Shown here one piece after another: positions 12,524 to 23,432 of a DNA stretch of 64,000 bases. The position numbers were made by a program, and so were the translations under genes. The notes beneath the pieces are model-generated. The model did no database searches, had not been told where the DNA came from, and saw nothing but the letters and a program-made list of their open reading frames with translations. This DNA is from Atribacter laminatus (GTDB taxonomy: Bacteria; Atribacterota; Atribacteria; Atribacterales; Atribacteraceae): positions 2,728,001-2,792,000 of the forward strand of contig NZ_CP065383.1 in assembly GCF_015775515.1 (NCBI RefSeq). The letters are read 5' to 3'. How positions within the stretch are numbered: the stretch's first letter is position 1; each line of letters starts with the position of its first letter.

Positions 12524-13441
12524 ATGGAAAATTCAAATAATTTAATACTATTATTGGATGGGAGTTCGCTGATTTATAGAGCTTTTTATGCCATGCCACG
12601 ATTTATCTCGTCTCAAGGCAAACCAACTGGTGCTGTTTTGGGATTTGGGAATATGTTACTTCGATTGATTGAGGATTATCATCCCTTCTCCTTGATTACT
12701 AGTTTTGATCATCCCCAAAAAACCTTTCGTCATCAGATCACTGAAGATTATAAAGCTCAACGAAAACCAATGCCGGAAGAACTCATACCTCAAGTTCAGT
12801 TGGTTAAGGACTTAATCGATTCTTTTGGATTAAAGTGGATTGAAGTTCCTGGATTTGAAGGTGACGATATAATCGGAAGTCTTCGTCACCAAATCCCAAT
12901 CCAATTCACCACTGCTATGGTTTCCTCAGATCTCGATCTATTACAGTTAGTGAATGAAAAAACCATTCTTTTGCAGCCAGTGAAGGGTGTTACCCAATTA
13001 AAAACAATTGATAAAAATACTTTATTAGATCAGTATGGATTAACTCCCCAGCAGATCATTGATTTTATAGCTTTAACTGGTGATCCCTCCGATAATATTC
13101 CCGGGCTTCCTGGTATTGGTGAAAAAACCGCACTCAATCTTTTAAAACGCTATCATGATTGGCAGGGGATTCTACATCATTATGATGAACTTCCATTACG
13201 ACTCCAAAAAGCGATTCAGGAATTTTCTAAACAGGTTGAACAGAGTCTTCAGTTGGTCACCATAATTGATACCATACCACTTGATATCAATTTTCAGTCT
13301 TGGAATTTTCAGCAAGTCCAATGGAAATCTTTATTTACCCTGTTGGACGAATTAGGATTGATAAAATTTAAAGAAAGACTAGTGAAAAAAAGAAATGAAA
13401 TTCACCAAAAAACTCTCCCTCTTTTTGAAAATAACCAATAA
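12524..13441 (+). CDS. Stand-alone 5'-3' exonuclease (DNA polymerase I N-terminal domain type)
   Basis: The 305-residue protein matches only the 5' nuclease part of DNA polymerase I, which removes RNA primers and flaps. Visible family motifs are LLDGSSLIYRAFYAMP, the helical-arch region YKAQRKPMPEEL, the acidic metal-binding segments GFEGDDIIGSL and SSDLDLLQLV, and the helix-3-turn-helix LTGDPSDNIPGLPGIGEKTA. The protein stops soon after this domain with a hydrophilic tail, and no polymerase domain follows. It resembles Bacillus YpcP. Two genes downstream is coaE, which often neighbours polA, so it may be a reduced polA. ATG 12524 has an AAAGGA SD. Confidence 0.93.
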   Translation: MENSNNLILLLDGSSLIYRAFYAMPRFISSQGKPTGAVLGFGNMLLRLIEDYHPFSLITSFDHPQKTFRHQITEDYKAQRKPMPEELIPQVQLVKDLIDSFGLKWIEVPGFEGDDIIGSLRHQIPIQFTTAMVSSDLDLLQLVNEKTILLQPVKGVTQLKTIDKNTLLDQYGLTPQQIIDFIALTGDPSDNIPGLPGIGEKTALNLLKRYHDWQGILHHYDELPLRLQKAIQEFSKQVEQSLQLVTIIDTIPLDINFQSWNFQQVQWKSLFTLLDELGLIKFKERLVKKRNEIHQKTLPLFENNQ

Positions 13442-13505
13442 AAGAGGAGAGGAATTGTAATTTTACCCCTTTTTTAACCAAGTAAGGGGAACAGGAGGAC
13501 AATGA

Positions 13506-14930
13506 ATGGACATCATCATGGTATCCAGCGAAGCGTATCCCTTTGCTAAAAGCGGAGGAATGGCTGATGTGGTTGGAGCGCTCACTAAATATCTCCCGAA
13601 TAATGATTTTTCTATAAAGCTTTTTTTGCCTGCCTATTCATCACTTATGAATGAGTTTCAGTTTAACCCAGAACAAGATATCACTTTTTCCTTTGGAGAG
13701 AAAATGGTGAAGGCGTCCTACTTTGTTCGGAACGAGAAAAACCTACAAATTATTGCGGTTGCAGGTGAAGATTTTTTTAAACGGGAAAAAATGTATGGAT
13801 TTGGTGATGACCTAAAACGCTTCATTTTTTTCTCTCGAGCAGTGTTTGAGTATATTGTAAGAACTCAAAAGGAAACCTTCATCCTTCATTGTCATGATTG
13901 GGAAAGTGCTTTACTCTGTGCTTACACTAAAATGTATTGGCCATCTTATCGGAAAAAACCGAAAAAAGTTGTATTCACCATCCATAATCTTGCCTATCAA
14001 GGCATTGGAAGTAGTGAGCTTTTTAAAATAGTCAATTTGCCTGGTCACTTTTTTACCCATGATTATTTAGAATTCTATGGAAATTTAAATCTTTTGAAAG
14101 CCGGTTTGGTTTTCTCCGATGTCATCACTACCGTGAGCCCCAGCTATGCTCGAGAAATTGCTACTCCTGAGGGTGGCGAGGGATTAGATGGGCTTATAAG
14201 GGCAATTGGATTAAGAAAGCCAATCGTCGGCATTGTCAATGGAATCGATACCGATCTATTTGATCCATCTACCGATAAAAATCTTCCTTATCCTTATAAA
14301 ACAGGTCAACTGGAAATAAAAAAACAAAATAAAATGGCTTTTTACCAACAGTATTTCCCCGATTTAAAAGAAAAGGACGTTTCATCCCCTCTGATTTCTT
14401 TTATTTCTCGATTAGTTGAACAAAAGGGGTTAGATCTCATCCTGAACGATCCAGACAAGCTCTTTAATCTTCCCCTGTGCTGGTTTTTCTTAGGAGTCGG
14501 AGAGGCCTCCTATGAAAATTCCTTAACCGAATATGCTAAAAAATATCCCAACCTTCACGTGGAAATGGCTTTCAACGATAGTTTAGCTCGATTTGTTTAC
14601 GGAGCATCAGATATGCTGGCAATGCCTTCCCGCTTTGAACCCTGCGGCATTAGTCAAATGATCGCAATGCGATATGGAACCATCCCAGTAGTAAGAAAAA
14701 CCGGTGGGCTTATCGATACCGTGATTGACTATCGATTCAATCCAATTCTAAACAATGGATTTCAGTTTGATAATTATCGACCAGATGAGTTTATTTTTAC
14801 TCTGGAACGAGCAATAAATTGGTATAATGATACTCCTGAGCTCTGGAAAGTTATGGTCAAAAATGCTATGACTTCTGATTTTTCTTGGAAAATACCGGTT
14901 CAGGAATATATCAATATTTATTTGGGTTAA
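13506..14930 (+). CDS. glgA: Glycogen synthase (ADP-glucose type, GT5)
   Basis: This glycosyltransferase extends alpha-1,4-glucan chains from ADP-glucose. The 474-residue size fits bacterial GlgA. The nucleotide-sugar loop KSGGMADV is at residues 15-22, near the N-terminus as usual. The GT-B C-terminal half contains FISRLVEQKGLDLI and the donor-binding segment PSRFEPCGISQMIAMRYG. The ATG at 13506 follows the SD ACAGGAGGA. Another ATG at 13502 is out of frame. It stands without other glycogen genes (glgB, glgC, glgP), between a nuclease and coaE, so its metabolic context is not explained here. Confidence 0.95.
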   Translation: MDIIMVSSEAYPFAKSGGMADVVGALTKYLPNNDFSIKLFLPAYSSLMNEFQFNPEQDITFSFGEKMVKASYFVRNEKNLQIIAVAGEDFFKREKMYGFGDDLKRFIFFSRAVFEYIVRTQKETFILHCHDWESALLCAYTKMYWPSYRKKPKKVVFTIHNLAYQGIGSSELFKIVNLPGHFFTHDYLEFYGNLNLLKAGLVFSDVITTVSPSYAREIATPEGGEGLDGLIRAIGLRKPIVGIVNGIDTDLFDPSTDKNLPYPYKTGQLEIKKQNKMAFYQQYFPDLKEKDVSSPLISFISRLVEQKGLDLILNDPDKLFNLPLCWFFLGVGEASYENSLTEYAKKYPNLHVEMAFNDSLARFVYGASDMLAMPSRFEPCGISQMIAMRYGTIPVVRKTGGLIDTVIDYRFNPILNNGFQFDNYRPDEFIFTLERAINWYNDTPELWKVMVKNAMTSDFSWKIPVQEYINIYLG

Positions 14931-14941
14931 TAAAATAACGA

Positions 14942-15577
14942 ATGAGTAAAATTAAAGGATCGGTTCCTATAATCGGAGTTGGTGGAGCAACCGGCTCGGG
15001 TAAATCGTCGGTTGCACATTCATTTCGTGCATATAATGCAATGATAATTGACCTCGATCGTCTATCTCATGACCTATCTCGAAAGGGAAGGCGATTATGG
15101 AAAGCAGTGGTTCTCAATTTTGGTTCAGGATTTTTAGATCAAAAAGGAGAGTTGCAGCGAAAAAAACTGGGAAGAGTGGTTTTTAAAAACTGGAAATTGC
15201 TTTTTCTGCTCAATCGGATTAGTCATCCCATCTTTAAAAACCAATTAAAAAAAATTATTCTTCGCCAACCTCCCTCAGCGATAGTTGTTATTGATGGTGC
15301 CATATTATTTGAAGCCGGTCTCATTCCTCTGGTTGATTGTTTAATATTTGTTGAAGCACCTGAAGAACAGAGGTCATCTCGTCTTTCTCAAAAAGGATTG
15401 TCTCCGGATGAAATCCGTTCTCGCTTGAAAAGCCAGAAATTTATTTCTTGTTTACGACGAAGATCTCATATTATCATCGAGAATAATACCACACCTGAAG
15501 ACCTTCAAAAAAAAATAGATTTTGTCTGTCAAATTCCCATTGAAAAAATATCTCATTTCGACCATAAAACCGGGTGA
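14942..15577 (+). CDS. coaE: Dephospho-CoA kinase
   Basis: CoaE phosphorylates the 3'-hydroxyl of dephospho-CoA in the final step of coenzyme A synthesis. The 211-residue protein has the P-loop GGATGSGKS at residues 14-22 and the substrate segment [14 protein letters not shown]. It also has the lid region with repeated arginines (RSSRLSQKG) and the typical ending around [20 protein letters not shown]. It ends four bases before the uvrB start. Its neighbours are repair genes, which follows the frequent clustering of coaE with polA and repair genes in other bacteria. Confidence 0.95.
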   Translation: MSKIKGSVPIIGVGGATGSGKSSVAHSFRAYNAMIIDLDRLSHDLSRKGRRLWKAVVLNFGSGFLDQKGELQRKKLGRVVFKNWKLLFLLNRISHPIFKNQLKKIILRQPPSAIVVIDGAILFEAGLIPLVDCLIFVEAPEEQRSSRLSQKGLSPDEIRSRLKSQKFISCLRRRSHIIIENNTTPEDLQKKIDFVCQIPIEKISHFDHKTG

Positions 15578-15581
15578 TATT

Positions 15582-17642
15582 GTGTCAGTTAAAGGACGCT
15601 TTCAATTAGTTTCCGATTACCAGCCTCAGGGAGATCAACCGACGGCTATAGAAAATCTTAATCAAGGTATTTCCAATGAACTCCGATTCCAAACTTTATT
15701 AGGTGTTACCGGATCAGGAAAAACATTCACTATGGCTAATGTAATCCAGCATTACCAGCGGCCAACCCTTATCATCTCTCCAAACAAGACATTGGCTGCA
15801 CAGCTTTATAGTGAAATGAAAGCTTTTTTCCCCAATAATGCTGTAGAATACTTTGTGAGCTATTACGATTATTACCAACCGGAAGCTTACGTTCCTGCAC
15901 ATGACCTTTATATTGAAAAAGATGCGTCCATCAACGAACAAATCGATCGGCTTCGATTATCTGCCACCAGTGCTTTGATGGAACGGAATGATGTTGTGGT
16001 GGTTGCTTCGGTATCCTGCATCTATGGTATCGGTTCTCCGGAGGAATATCGCAAGAGAATTTTCCACGTCAGAAACAATGACACCTGGAATCGGGATGAA
16101 TTCGCCCATCGCTTGGTTGACCTGCTTTACGAAAGAAATGAAATTGAGTTCATTCCAGGATGCTTCCGAATGAAAGGAGATACCATAGAAATCTACCCAG
16201 CCTATAGTGAAACAGCGTTGCGGTTTGAATTCTGGGGAAATCAAGTTGAATGCATTAAAATATTTGAACCGGTCAGCGGGAAAACCCTTAACAAAATACC
16301 GGAGATTTTTGTTTATCCAGCCAAACACTATCTTGTCGACCGGGATCAATTCGATCTCGCTTTGGGGAATATCGAATTGGAATTACAAGAACAACTGAAG
16401 GATTTTCTCTCTCAAGGAAAATTGGTAGAAGCTGACCGCTTGGAAAGACGAACCCGGTATGACTTGGAAATGCTGAGGGAAACCTTCTACTGTTCGGGTA
16501 TCGAAAATTATTCCCGTCACTTGGATGGAAGAAAGCCCGGGGAACCACCGTATACACTTATCGATTACTTTCCTCGAGATTTTTTATTATTCATTGATGA
16601 ATCTCATGTAGCTATTCCTCAAATCCGTGGAATGTTAGCCGGTGACCGATCTCGAAAAAAAGCTTTGGTTGACTTTGGTTTTCGTCTTCCTTCTTGCTTT
16701 GATAATCGACCACTATCTTTTGAGGAATTCGAAACAAAATTAGGATACATTATTTATGTTTCGGCAACACCGGGAATCTACGAATACCAAAAAAGCGATC
16801 AAATTGTTGAACAGTTAATTCGTCCTACTGGGTTGATTGATCCTGAAATCATCGTTCGGCCGGCAACTGGCCAAGTTGACGACCTGTATCAAGAAATTAA
16901 ACAAGTCGTTCAATCAGGAGAGAGAGTTTTAGTGACAACCTTAACCAAAAGGAGTGCTGAAGACCTTTGCGACTACCTTTTCAATTTGGGAATCAAAGTG
17001 CGATATCTCCATTCCGAAATTGAAACCATCGAAAGAGCTCGAATCATTCGAGATTTACGTGCTGGAGAATTCGATGTTTTAGTCGGTATCAATCTCCTCC
17101 GTGAGGGGTTAGATTTACCCGAAGTTGCTTTAGTGGCTGTTCTCGATGCGGACAAAGAAGGATTTCTCCGGTCGGAGGTCTCTTTGATTCAAACCGTTGG
17201 GAGAGCAGCCAGGAATGTTAAAGGTCGGGCGATTCTCTACGCTGATCGAATGACTGGGTCGCTGGAAAGAGCGATACAAGAAACCAACAGGAGAAGAAAA
17301 ACCCAGTTAGAATACAATCGGCTTCATCACATCACTCCGGAATCGATAATCAAAGAAGTGCGAACTCTCATCCCAGAGATGGGAGGGCTTTCTCCAGAAG
17401 CTGAAAATACCCTGTACCAGCTTGATCAATTAGAAACCGATCAAGTTGCTGAAGAAGGCCTCATTGAAAAGCTTACCCAAGAAATGAAAAAGGCTGCAAG
17501 AAATCTTGAATTTGAAAAAGCAGCGTTGATTCGGGATGAGTTGATTCGAATAAAAAATACCGGGTTTCAAACCGTTCAAAAAAATATCCGCAGTCAGCAA
17601 AAAACTGCTTCTCGAATAAGCGGTCAATCTCATTCAAATTGA
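15582..17642 (+). CDS. uvrB: Excinuclease ABC subunit B
   Basis: UvrB verifies damage and positions UvrC in nucleotide excision repair. I place the start at GTG 15582, which gives the conserved N-terminus [22 protein letters not shown]. The open frame extends 60 bases further upstream into coaE, but without conservation. The 686-residue protein has Walker A GVTGSGKT (41-48) and the beta-hairpin [12 protein letters not shown] that probes DNA. Helicase motifs ([36 protein letters not shown]) and a C-terminal UVR domain that binds UvrC follow. It leads the uvrB-uvrA-uvrC cluster. Confidence 0.97.
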   Translation: MSVKGRFQLVSDYQPQGDQPTAIENLNQGISNELRFQTLLGVTGSGKTFTMANVIQHYQRPTLIISPNKTLAAQLYSEMKAFFPNNAVEYFVSYYDYYQPEAYVPAHDLYIEKDASINEQIDRLRLSATSALMERNDVVVVASVSCIYGIGSPEEYRKRIFHVRNNDTWNRDEFAHRLVDLLYERNEIEFIPGCFRMKGDTIEIYPAYSETALRFEFWGNQVECIKIFEPVSGKTLNKIPEIFVYPAKHYLVDRDQFDLALGNIELELQEQLKDFLSQGKLVEADRLERRTRYDLEMLRETFYCSGIENYSRHLDGRKPGEPPYTLIDYFPRDFLLFIDESHVAIPQIRGMLAGDRSRKKALVDFGFRLPSCFDNRPLSFEEFETKLGYIIYVSATPGIYEYQKSDQIVEQLIRPTGLIDPEIIVRPATGQVDDLYQEIKQVVQSGERVLVTTLTKRSAEDLCDYLFNLGIKVRYLHSEIETIERARIIRDLRAGEFDVLVGINLLREGLDLPEVALVAVLDADKEGFLRSEVSLIQTVGRAARNVKGRAILYADRMTGSLERAIQETNRRRKTQLEYNRLHHITPESIIKEVRTLIPEMGGLSPEAENTLYQLDQLETDQVAEEGLIEKLTQEMKKAARNLEFEKAALIRDELIRIKNTGFQTVQKNIRSQQKTASRISGQSHSN

Positions 17643-17688
17643 ACGAAATCATCGAAAAAGAATAAACTGAAGCTAAAAGGTGATTACA

Positions 17689-20490
17689 TTGAAAAATTCT
17701 TTGTTGATTAAAGGCGCTCGTGAACACAACTTAAAAAATATTGATATTGAAATTCCCCACCAAAAACTAGTGGTCATAACTGGACTGAGCGGATCAGGAA
17801 AGTCCTCACTGGCTTTTGATACAATTTTTGCTGAAGGACAGCGTCGTTATTTAGAATCTCTTTCCTCCTACGCCAGGCAATTTTTGGAAAGAATGGAAAA
17901 ACCGGATGTTGATTTAATAGAAGGATTATCGCCAGCTATTGCCATCAATCAGAAGGCTTCTTCTCACAATCCACGATCAACGGTCGGTACCGTCACTGAA
18001 ATATACGATTATATGAGGGTTCTTTTCAGCCGCTGTGGAAAAGTATTTTGTCCTCAGTGTGGAAAACCCATTGCTCGTCAAACCATCCAACAAATCGTTG
18101 ATGAAATCCTTTCTTACCCTGAAGAAGTCCGTATTATTATTCTAGCACCTTTGATTCGTGGTCGAAAAGGAGAATACAAAAAACTCCTCAACGATATGCT
18201 GAAAAATGGATTTGCTCGGGCTTTAGTAGATGGGGAATTTATTGAGTTGGAAGATTGGGATTCTTTGAGTTTAGATCGGAATAAAAAACATAACATTGAC
18301 TTGGTAGTTGATCGACTGACCACCAATCCTGAAGAACAACGTCGTCTTGCCGATTCAATCGAAATTGCTCTTCGGTATGGGAAAGGATTGGTTAAAATTG
18401 GATTGGTTACTGATAATATGCAAATGGAAGAGCGAATATTTAGTGAACATTTTGCCTGTCCCGATTGCGGAATTAGTTTCCCCGAGGTAACTCCTCGTAT
18501 GTTTTCCTTTAACAACCCTTATGGGGCCTGTCCCGATTGTAGTGGAATTGGAGTTTTAAATTTCATCGATCCCGGCTTGGTAATCCCCGACTGGTCTAAA
18601 TCTTTAGACCAAGGAGCTATTATCCCTTGGATTAGGTATGACGAAAATCACTACTCCATGAATAAAATCAAACGTTTTCTTCGGGAAAAAGGTATTTCTT
18701 TTAAAGTTCCCTTTCAGGATTTGTCAGAAGGCGAGCAACAATTGGTCTTTTACGGAGATGGAGATGGAGATGGAATAATCAGTTATTTAGAGAAGCGCAT
18801 GAAAGCTGCCGAGAGTTGGTGGGAAATGGATGAGGTAGCCCGTTTTATGGCAACTCGAACTTGCCCGTCTTGTCAGGGCAATCGACTTCGTCCCGAAAGT
18901 CTTTCGGTAAAAATTCAAAATCGATCAATTGGTGATCTTTCTCGATTGACCATTGATGATTTGGAAACCTTCTTTAATACGCTCAAACTCTCAGAGCACG
19001 AAACGCTTATTGCTGCCACTTTACTGAGAGAGATTCAATCCCGGCTTCACTTTTTGGTGGAAGTTGGCTTAAGTTATCTTACTCTCAGCCGTTCAGCTAT
19101 GACGCTCTCCGGAGGAGAAGCCCAGCGTATCCGGCTGGCAACCCAAATTGGATCAGGATTAGTCGGGGTACTTTATGTTCTTGATGAACCAACCATTGGT
19201 CTTCACCCTCGCGATAATCAAAAGCTGATTCAAACTTTGAAAAGACTGCGTGACTTGGGAAATACCGTCATCGTCGTTGAACATGACGCTGAAACCATGA
19301 AAAGTTCTGACTATTTAGTCGATATGGGGCCAGGAGCTGGAGAAAAGGGAGGAGAAGTCATTGCAATTGGAACCCCAACTGAAATAATGAATAATCAAAA
19401 GAGTCTTACCGGACTATACCTCAGTGGGAAAAAGGAAATACCAATACCTTTGGAGAGAAAAAATCCCCAAGAATGGTTAGTTATTCGTGGTGCTCGAGCG
19501 AATAATTTAAAAAATATTGATGTGAAAATCCCCTTAGGGGTCATGGTGGGACTCACTGGCGTATCGGGTTCGGGAAAAAGTACTCTAATGGAAGACGTCC
19601 TTTATCGATCTCTCTCTCGGATTCTCTATCATTCCCTTGCCGAACCTGGTGATCATGATACTATTGAAGGTGTTGAATGTATTGACAAGGTGATCGTCAT
19701 CGACCAATCCCCAATCGGAAGAACTCCCCGTTCCAATCCTGCCACTTATACAGGAATTTTTACTGAAATACGGAGTCTCTTTGCCCAACTTCCGGAATCC
19801 AAAGCCCGAGGCTATCGGCCGGGGCGCTTCAGTTTTAATGTGAAGGGTGGTCGTTGTGAAGCTTGCCAGGGAAATGGGGTTATCAAATTCGAGATGCATT
19901 TTCTTCCCGATGTTTTTGTAACCTGTGAATACTGTAAAGGGAAGCGGTATGCTCGAGAAACTTTGGATGTTAGCTTTAAAGGAAAAAATATTGCCGAAAT
20001 ACTCGATATGAGTGTTGATGAAGCAGCGGTCTTTTTTGAAAATATCCCAGTCATACGACGAAAATTAGCTGTTCTCAAGCGGGTCGGACTCGGATATATT
20101 AAACTGGGACAATCGGCAACCACTCTCTCAGGTGGAGAAGCCCAACGGATTAAGCTAACCAAAGAGCTGAGTAAGATTGCCACCGGAAGAACCCTTTATC
20201 TTCTCGATGAACCGACCACCGGCCTCCATTTTGCCGATGTCGAAAAACTTCTCGATGTTCTTTTAGAACTGCGCCGACGAGGAAATAGTATTTTGATTAT
20301 CGAGCACAACATGGATGTCATTAAATGCTGCGACTATTTGCTCGATTTGGGACCAGAAGGTGGAGATCAGGGAGGTCAGTTGGTTGCTGAAGGAACTCCA
20401 GAGGAAATTGCTTTAAACCCTATCTCATATACTGGTTTTTACCTAAGGGAGGTATTAAAGGTTGAGCGAAAAGAATTTTGTCAGGTCTGA
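17689..20490 (+). CDS. uvrA: Excinuclease ABC subunit A
   Basis: UvrA recognises DNA lesions as a dimer and loads UvrB. TTG 17689 is the likely start, with SD AAAAGGTGA five to six bases upstream; GTG 17680 overlaps that SD. The protein has two ABC ATPase modules, with Walker A motifs GLSGSGKSS (32-40) and GVSGSGKST, and signature motifs [11 protein letters not shown] and [11 protein letters not shown]. Zinc-binding pairs are CPQCG, CPDC...CPDC, CPSCQGN, CEACQGN and CEYCKG. The insertion includes a Gly-Asp run encoded by three GGAGAT repeats. It overlaps uvrC by 29 bases. Confidence 0.97.
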   Translation: MKNSLLIKGAREHNLKNIDIEIPHQKLVVITGLSGSGKSSLAFDTIFAEGQRRYLESLSSYARQFLERMEKPDVDLIEGLSPAIAINQKASSHNPRSTVGTVTEIYDYMRVLFSRCGKVFCPQCGKPIARQTIQQIVDEILSYPEEVRIIILAPLIRGRKGEYKKLLNDMLKNGFARALVDGEFIELEDWDSLSLDRNKKHNIDLVVDRLTTNPEEQRRLADSIEIALRYGKGLVKIGLVTDNMQMEERIFSEHFACPDCGISFPEVTPRMFSFNNPYGACPDCSGIGVLNFIDPGLVIPDWSKSLDQGAIIPWIRYDENHYSMNKIKRFLREKGISFKVPFQDLSEGEQQLVFYGDGDGDGIISYLEKRMKAAESWWEMDEVARFMATRTCPSCQGNRLRPESLSVKIQNRSIGDLSRLTIDDLETFFNTLKLSEHETLIAATLLREIQSRLHFLVEVGLSYLTLSRSAMTLSGGEAQRIRLATQIGSGLVGVLYVLDEPTIGLHPRDNQKLIQTLKRLRDLGNTVIVVEHDAETMKSSDYLVDMGPGAGEKGGEVIAIGTPTEIMNNQKSLTGLYLSGKKEIPIPLERKNPQEWLVIRGARANNLKNIDVKIPLGVMVGLTGVSGSGKSTLMEDVLYRSLSRILYHSLAEPGDHDTIEGVECIDKVIVIDQSPIGRTPRSNPATYTGIFTEIRSLFAQLPESKARGYRPGRFSFNVKGGRCEACQGNGVIKFEMHFLPDVFVTCEYCKGKRYARETLDVSFKGKNIAEILDMSVDEAAVFFENIPVIRRKLAVLKRVGLGYIKLGQSATTLSGGEAQRIKLTKELSKIATGRTLYLLDEPTTGLHFADVEKLLDVLLELRRRGNSILIIEHNMDVIKCCDYLLDLGPEGGDQGGQLVAEGTPEEIALNPISYTGFYLREVLKVERKEFCQV
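18754..18771 (+). repeat. GGAGAT hexamer x3 inside uvrA
   Basis: Three perfect tandem copies of GGAGAT encode Gly-Asp-Gly-Asp-Gly-Asp in the UvrA region between the first zinc site and the signature motif. A change in copy number would add or remove two residues without a frameshift. It may simply be a short acidic loop. Confidence 0.9.
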
Positions 20491-22321
20491 AACCACTCGA
20501 AATTCCCTTCAGGAATTACCTACCAGTTGTGGTGTATATATTCTATGCAATCAAAGTCACCAAATAATTTATATTGGGAAAGCTATTCATATTCAAAACC
20601 GGGTACGAAACCATTTGCAAGGTGATTCTTCATCCCTTCTCAAGAGAGACATGGCTAAAGAAATTCATACTATTCAGTTCATCCTCACCAGAGACGAAGC
20701 CGAAGCTCTCCTTCTCGAAGAAGAGCTAATTAAAACTTACCAACCCCAATACAACATCCGAATGAAAGATGATAAAAGTTACCCCTATATTCATTTTGAT
20801 TTTCGAGGCGATTTTCCAGCGGTTAAAATAGCCCGTCGCAAAACGGCGAAACCGGGATACTTTTATGGACCCTACACCAATTCAAAAAAAGCTCGTGACG
20901 GATTGAAAATTCTCCGGCAAATTTTTCTCCTTCGTGGTTGCTCAATTCCTGAATCTCGTTTTCCCTTGTTACGCTCCTGTCTCGATTACGAATTAAAACT
21001 GTGTTGTGCTCCATGTATTGGAAAATGCAGTTCTTCAGAATATCAAGATAAACTGAATAAAGCTCGTTTATTTTTAGAAGGAGACTATTTAGAGGTTACT
21101 AACTGGTTAGAGGAGGAAATGTGGGATGCCGCCGACCGGCAGGATTTTGAAAAAGCCGCTCAATTCCGAGATCATCTCGACTGTTTGCTTAAAATTATCG
21201 GACGGTATCGATTGGTCCTTCCTGATGGTTCAGATATTGATTTTATTGAATTGGAAAGTGAATCCAATCTGGCCAGTTTAGTTGTCGTCAAGGTGAGAAA
21301 AGGAAGGTTGATTGGAATCGAAAATTTTCACGCTCAAAGGGAGGAAAACGCTGATCGAGACTATATTCTCAATGAATTCATTGAGAATTTTTATCTTGAC
21401 CACTTCAATCCACCAACGAAAATATGTGTCCAATTTGATTTTAACCATAATCTCCAGGAAAGGATTAAAGAAAAAGGGCATCTAAGTATTGTTGATTTAC
21501 CCAGAAATTCTTCTGAGCTTGATCTTCTTCATTTTGCCCAAGAAAACGCCCAAAAAAATCTCCAATTAGAAAAAATAAAAGCGCTTCGTCAAAATATGGA
21601 TCATCAGCATATTCTAAATGAATTAAAAGCTCTTCTTTCACTTCCTGCCTTACCTCGTCTCATTGAAGGGGTGGATATTTCAACCTTTCAGGGTGATGAA
21701 TCGGTAGGAGCCATCGTTGCTTTTTTCGATGGTGTACCATTAAAAAAAAGATATCGGAAATATATCATCCGAGAAACCGATCATCCCGATGATTTTGCCA
21801 TGATTGAGGAAACTCTTACCCGGCATTTTAATAAACTTATTCAAAACCAAACTGAATTTCCCAACCTTTTGGTCATTGATGGGGGTATTGGCCAGCTGAA
21901 CAGCGCGCTCAAAGTATTACATAATTTTTCTCTCACTATTCCCGTTCTTGCTTTAGCAAAAGAAAATGAAGAAATTTTCCTCCCTAAAAAAAGTGCCTCG
22001 CTTCGTCTTCCTCCCGAAAATTCTTCTCTCCAATTCCTCCAAAGAATTCGGAATGAAGTGCATCGATTTGTCATCACCTTTCATCGAGTGAGAAGAAATA
22101 AAAATATGTTTTCCTCTGTTTTAGACGATATACCGGGAATTGGTCCCAAACGAAAACATGTCCTCCTTTCAGCCTTTGACAATCTGACTCAAATTTTAGA
22201 TTATTCCCCCCAAGAGGTATCTCATCAATTAAAAATACCCACCCAAAGCATTATCGAAATTCAAAAAAAACTCAGTCAAAAAAATATATCAACCATGAAA
22301 GAGGGAATTGTTTCTTCATGA
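20462..22321 (+). CDS. uvrC: Excinuclease ABC subunit C
   Basis: UvrC makes both incisions around a lesion. The TTG start at 20462 has GGGAGG about 8 bases upstream and overlaps the end of uvrA by 29 bases, suggesting coupled translation. The 619-residue protein has an N-terminal GIY-YIG nuclease (CGVYIL...IIYIGKA), a cysteine cluster (CSIP...[17 protein letters not shown]) and a UVR motif around [20 protein letters not shown]. An RNase H-like second nuclease ([28 protein letters not shown]) and a helix-hairpin-helix tail ([18 protein letters not shown]) follow. All modules are complete. It ends in ATGA, overlapping whiA. Confidence 0.97.
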   Translation: MSEKNFVRSETTRNSLQELPTSCGVYILCNQSHQIIYIGKAIHIQNRVRNHLQGDSSSLLKRDMAKEIHTIQFILTRDEAEALLLEEELIKTYQPQYNIRMKDDKSYPYIHFDFRGDFPAVKIARRKTAKPGYFYGPYTNSKKARDGLKILRQIFLLRGCSIPESRFPLLRSCLDYELKLCCAPCIGKCSSSEYQDKLNKARLFLEGDYLEVTNWLEEEMWDAADRQDFEKAAQFRDHLDCLLKIIGRYRLVLPDGSDIDFIELESESNLASLVVVKVRKGRLIGIENFHAQREENADRDYILNEFIENFYLDHFNPPTKICVQFDFNHNLQERIKEKGHLSIVDLPRNSSELDLLHFAQENAQKNLQLEKIKALRQNMDHQHILNELKALLSLPALPRLIEGVDISTFQGDESVGAIVAFFDGVPLKKRYRKYIIRETDHPDDFAMIEETLTRHFNKLIQNQTEFPNLLVIDGGIGQLNSALKVLHNFSLTIPVLALAKENEEIFLPKKSASLRLPPENSSLQFLQRIRNEVHRFVITFHRVRRNKNMFSSVLDDIPGIGPKRKHVLLSAFDNLTQILDYSPQEVSHQLKIPTQSIIEIQKKLSQKNISTMKEGIVSS

Positions 22322-23226
22322 ATTTTAAAGAAAGTCTTAGAACCGAACTGTTTACCATCCAACCGCCAAACAAAGAGGAGGTTGAGAGTGAATTTGTCGG
22401 AATAATTAGGACTGGCGCAGTGATAAAAAAGCATTCCCATCAGCTTCTTTTACATTTTTCCAACCGCCATCCGGCTTTGATTAAAAAATGTGTCACTTAT
22501 AAAAAAATTCTTTTCCCTCGCTCAGTTCACACTATTCACGTACAAGAGAGGAGGGGAATTCCCGGAGGAATATTTTACTGTTTCGAATTTCCCGTCACCA
22601 ATGACCTACTCGATCAATTTGGTTTTCAAGATGTAGACATCCTCAGGAGCTTTTTCAACCATAAATTAGCAGCCCATTTTTTAAGAGGAGTATTCGAATC
22701 TCGTGGTTATATGGGCGATCCCTTAAGAGGATATCACATAGAAATACAGCTCAATTCAGAAAAGCTTGCCAATTTCATACTCAATTATCTCCAAAGTCTC
22801 CAGTTTGACTTTCATTCTCGTACAGTCAAAGGAGATGTTAATCTTTATATAAAAAATTCTCAATCGATAGCTGATTTTATCCGCTTTCTTGGAGCCCATC
22901 AAAGTTACCTCGAAATGGAAAAAATTATGGTTGAAAAATCGACTATTAACGAAATTACCCGTTGGGTAAATTATGAAACTGCTAATTTAAATAAAATTGT
23001 TGCCTCTTCTTCACGACAAAGAAAAAAAATTCACAGTCTTGATTTTGATGACCTTCCTCTCCATCTTCAAGAAATTGCCAGATTACGTATAGAAAATCCC
23101 TGTTCCTCTTTACGTGAAATCGGTGACCTTTGCATCCCACCGCTTTCTAAATCAGAGGTTCATCGCCGATTAAATGAAATTGAAAAAATTGCCGATAAAA
23201 AAGGGTTTACAGAAAACCAGACTTGA
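22318..23226 (+). CDS. whiA: WhiA-family DNA-binding protein
   Basis: WhiA proteins combine a degenerate LAGLIDADG-type N-terminal domain with a C-terminal helix-turn-helix. They act as sporulation/division regulators in Gram-positive bacteria, and their role elsewhere is unclear. The 302-residue protein begins [11 protein letters not shown], contains the conserved AHFLRGVFESRGYMGDP and NFILNYLQSL segments, and ends with an HTH around SLREIGDLCIPPLSKSEVHRRLNEIEKIA. Its ATG overlaps the uvrC stop (ATGA). In Firmicutes whiA usually follows rapZ and yvcK. Here it follows uvrC with neither, so co-expression with excision repair is the notable context. Confidence 0.9.
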   Translation: MNFKESLRTELFTIQPPNKEEVESEFVGIIRTGAVIKKHSHQLLLHFSNRHPALIKKCVTYKKILFPRSVHTIHVQERRGIPGGIFYCFEFPVTNDLLDQFGFQDVDILRSFFNHKLAAHFLRGVFESRGYMGDPLRGYHIEIQLNSEKLANFILNYLQSLQFDFHSRTVKGDVNLYIKNSQSIADFIRFLGAHQSYLEMEKIMVEKSTINEITRWVNYETANLNKIVASSSRQRKKIHSLDFDDLPLHLQEIARLRIENPCSSLREIGDLCIPPLSKSEVHRRLNEIEKIADKKGFTENQT

Positions 23227-23251
23227 CTTAAAATATTGGTAGTAATTTATT
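23223..23251 (+). promoter_or_regulatory. Possible promoter for the orphan ABC ATPase
   Basis: TTGACT (23223-23228, five of six bases) overlaps the whiA stop. After 17 bases comes TTTATT (four of six). The -10 match is weak. It would give a leader of about 175 bases before the ATPase gene. A second TATAAA at 23390-23395 has no matching -35 box. Confidence 0.35.
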
Positions 23252-23331
23252 TGAGTAACTAGAACATCGATTTTATTCCGTTAAACTATCGGAGTGATAA
23301 AATTCCAGTTTCATGAGAAATTTGGTTTTAT

Positions 23332-23410
23332 TGAAATCCACCGCCGAGTTCTATGGTTGGGTTTCATGTCGGCCTTTTTCGGAATAGGGTATAAAAAGGC
23401 CTCCCCTATT
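23332..23410 (+). promoter_or_regulatory. Structured leader with overlapping inverted repeats before the ABC ATPase gene
   Basis: Three inverted repeats lie in 79 bases. The first pairs 23332-23340 (TGAAATCCA) with 23358-23366 (TGGGTTTCA), nine pairs with one G-U in RNA. The second is perfect, GGCCTTTTT (23371-23379) with AAAAAGGCC (23393-23401). The third pairs AATAGGG (23383-23389) with CCCTATT (23404-23410). The third interleaves with the second, so the two are alternative or pseudoknot-like. The SD GGAGGA follows about ten bases later. No U tract follows, so this is not a simple terminator. It matches no riboswitch class I know. Confidence 0.5.
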
Positions 23411-23432
23411 AAGATTTGAAGGAGGAATATAG

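Noticed and set aside
13442-13505. Remnant of a PolI polymerase domain after the exonuclease gene
   Set aside because: The 64-base gap holds only a spacer and the glgA SD, with no polymerase-like coding sequence in any frame.
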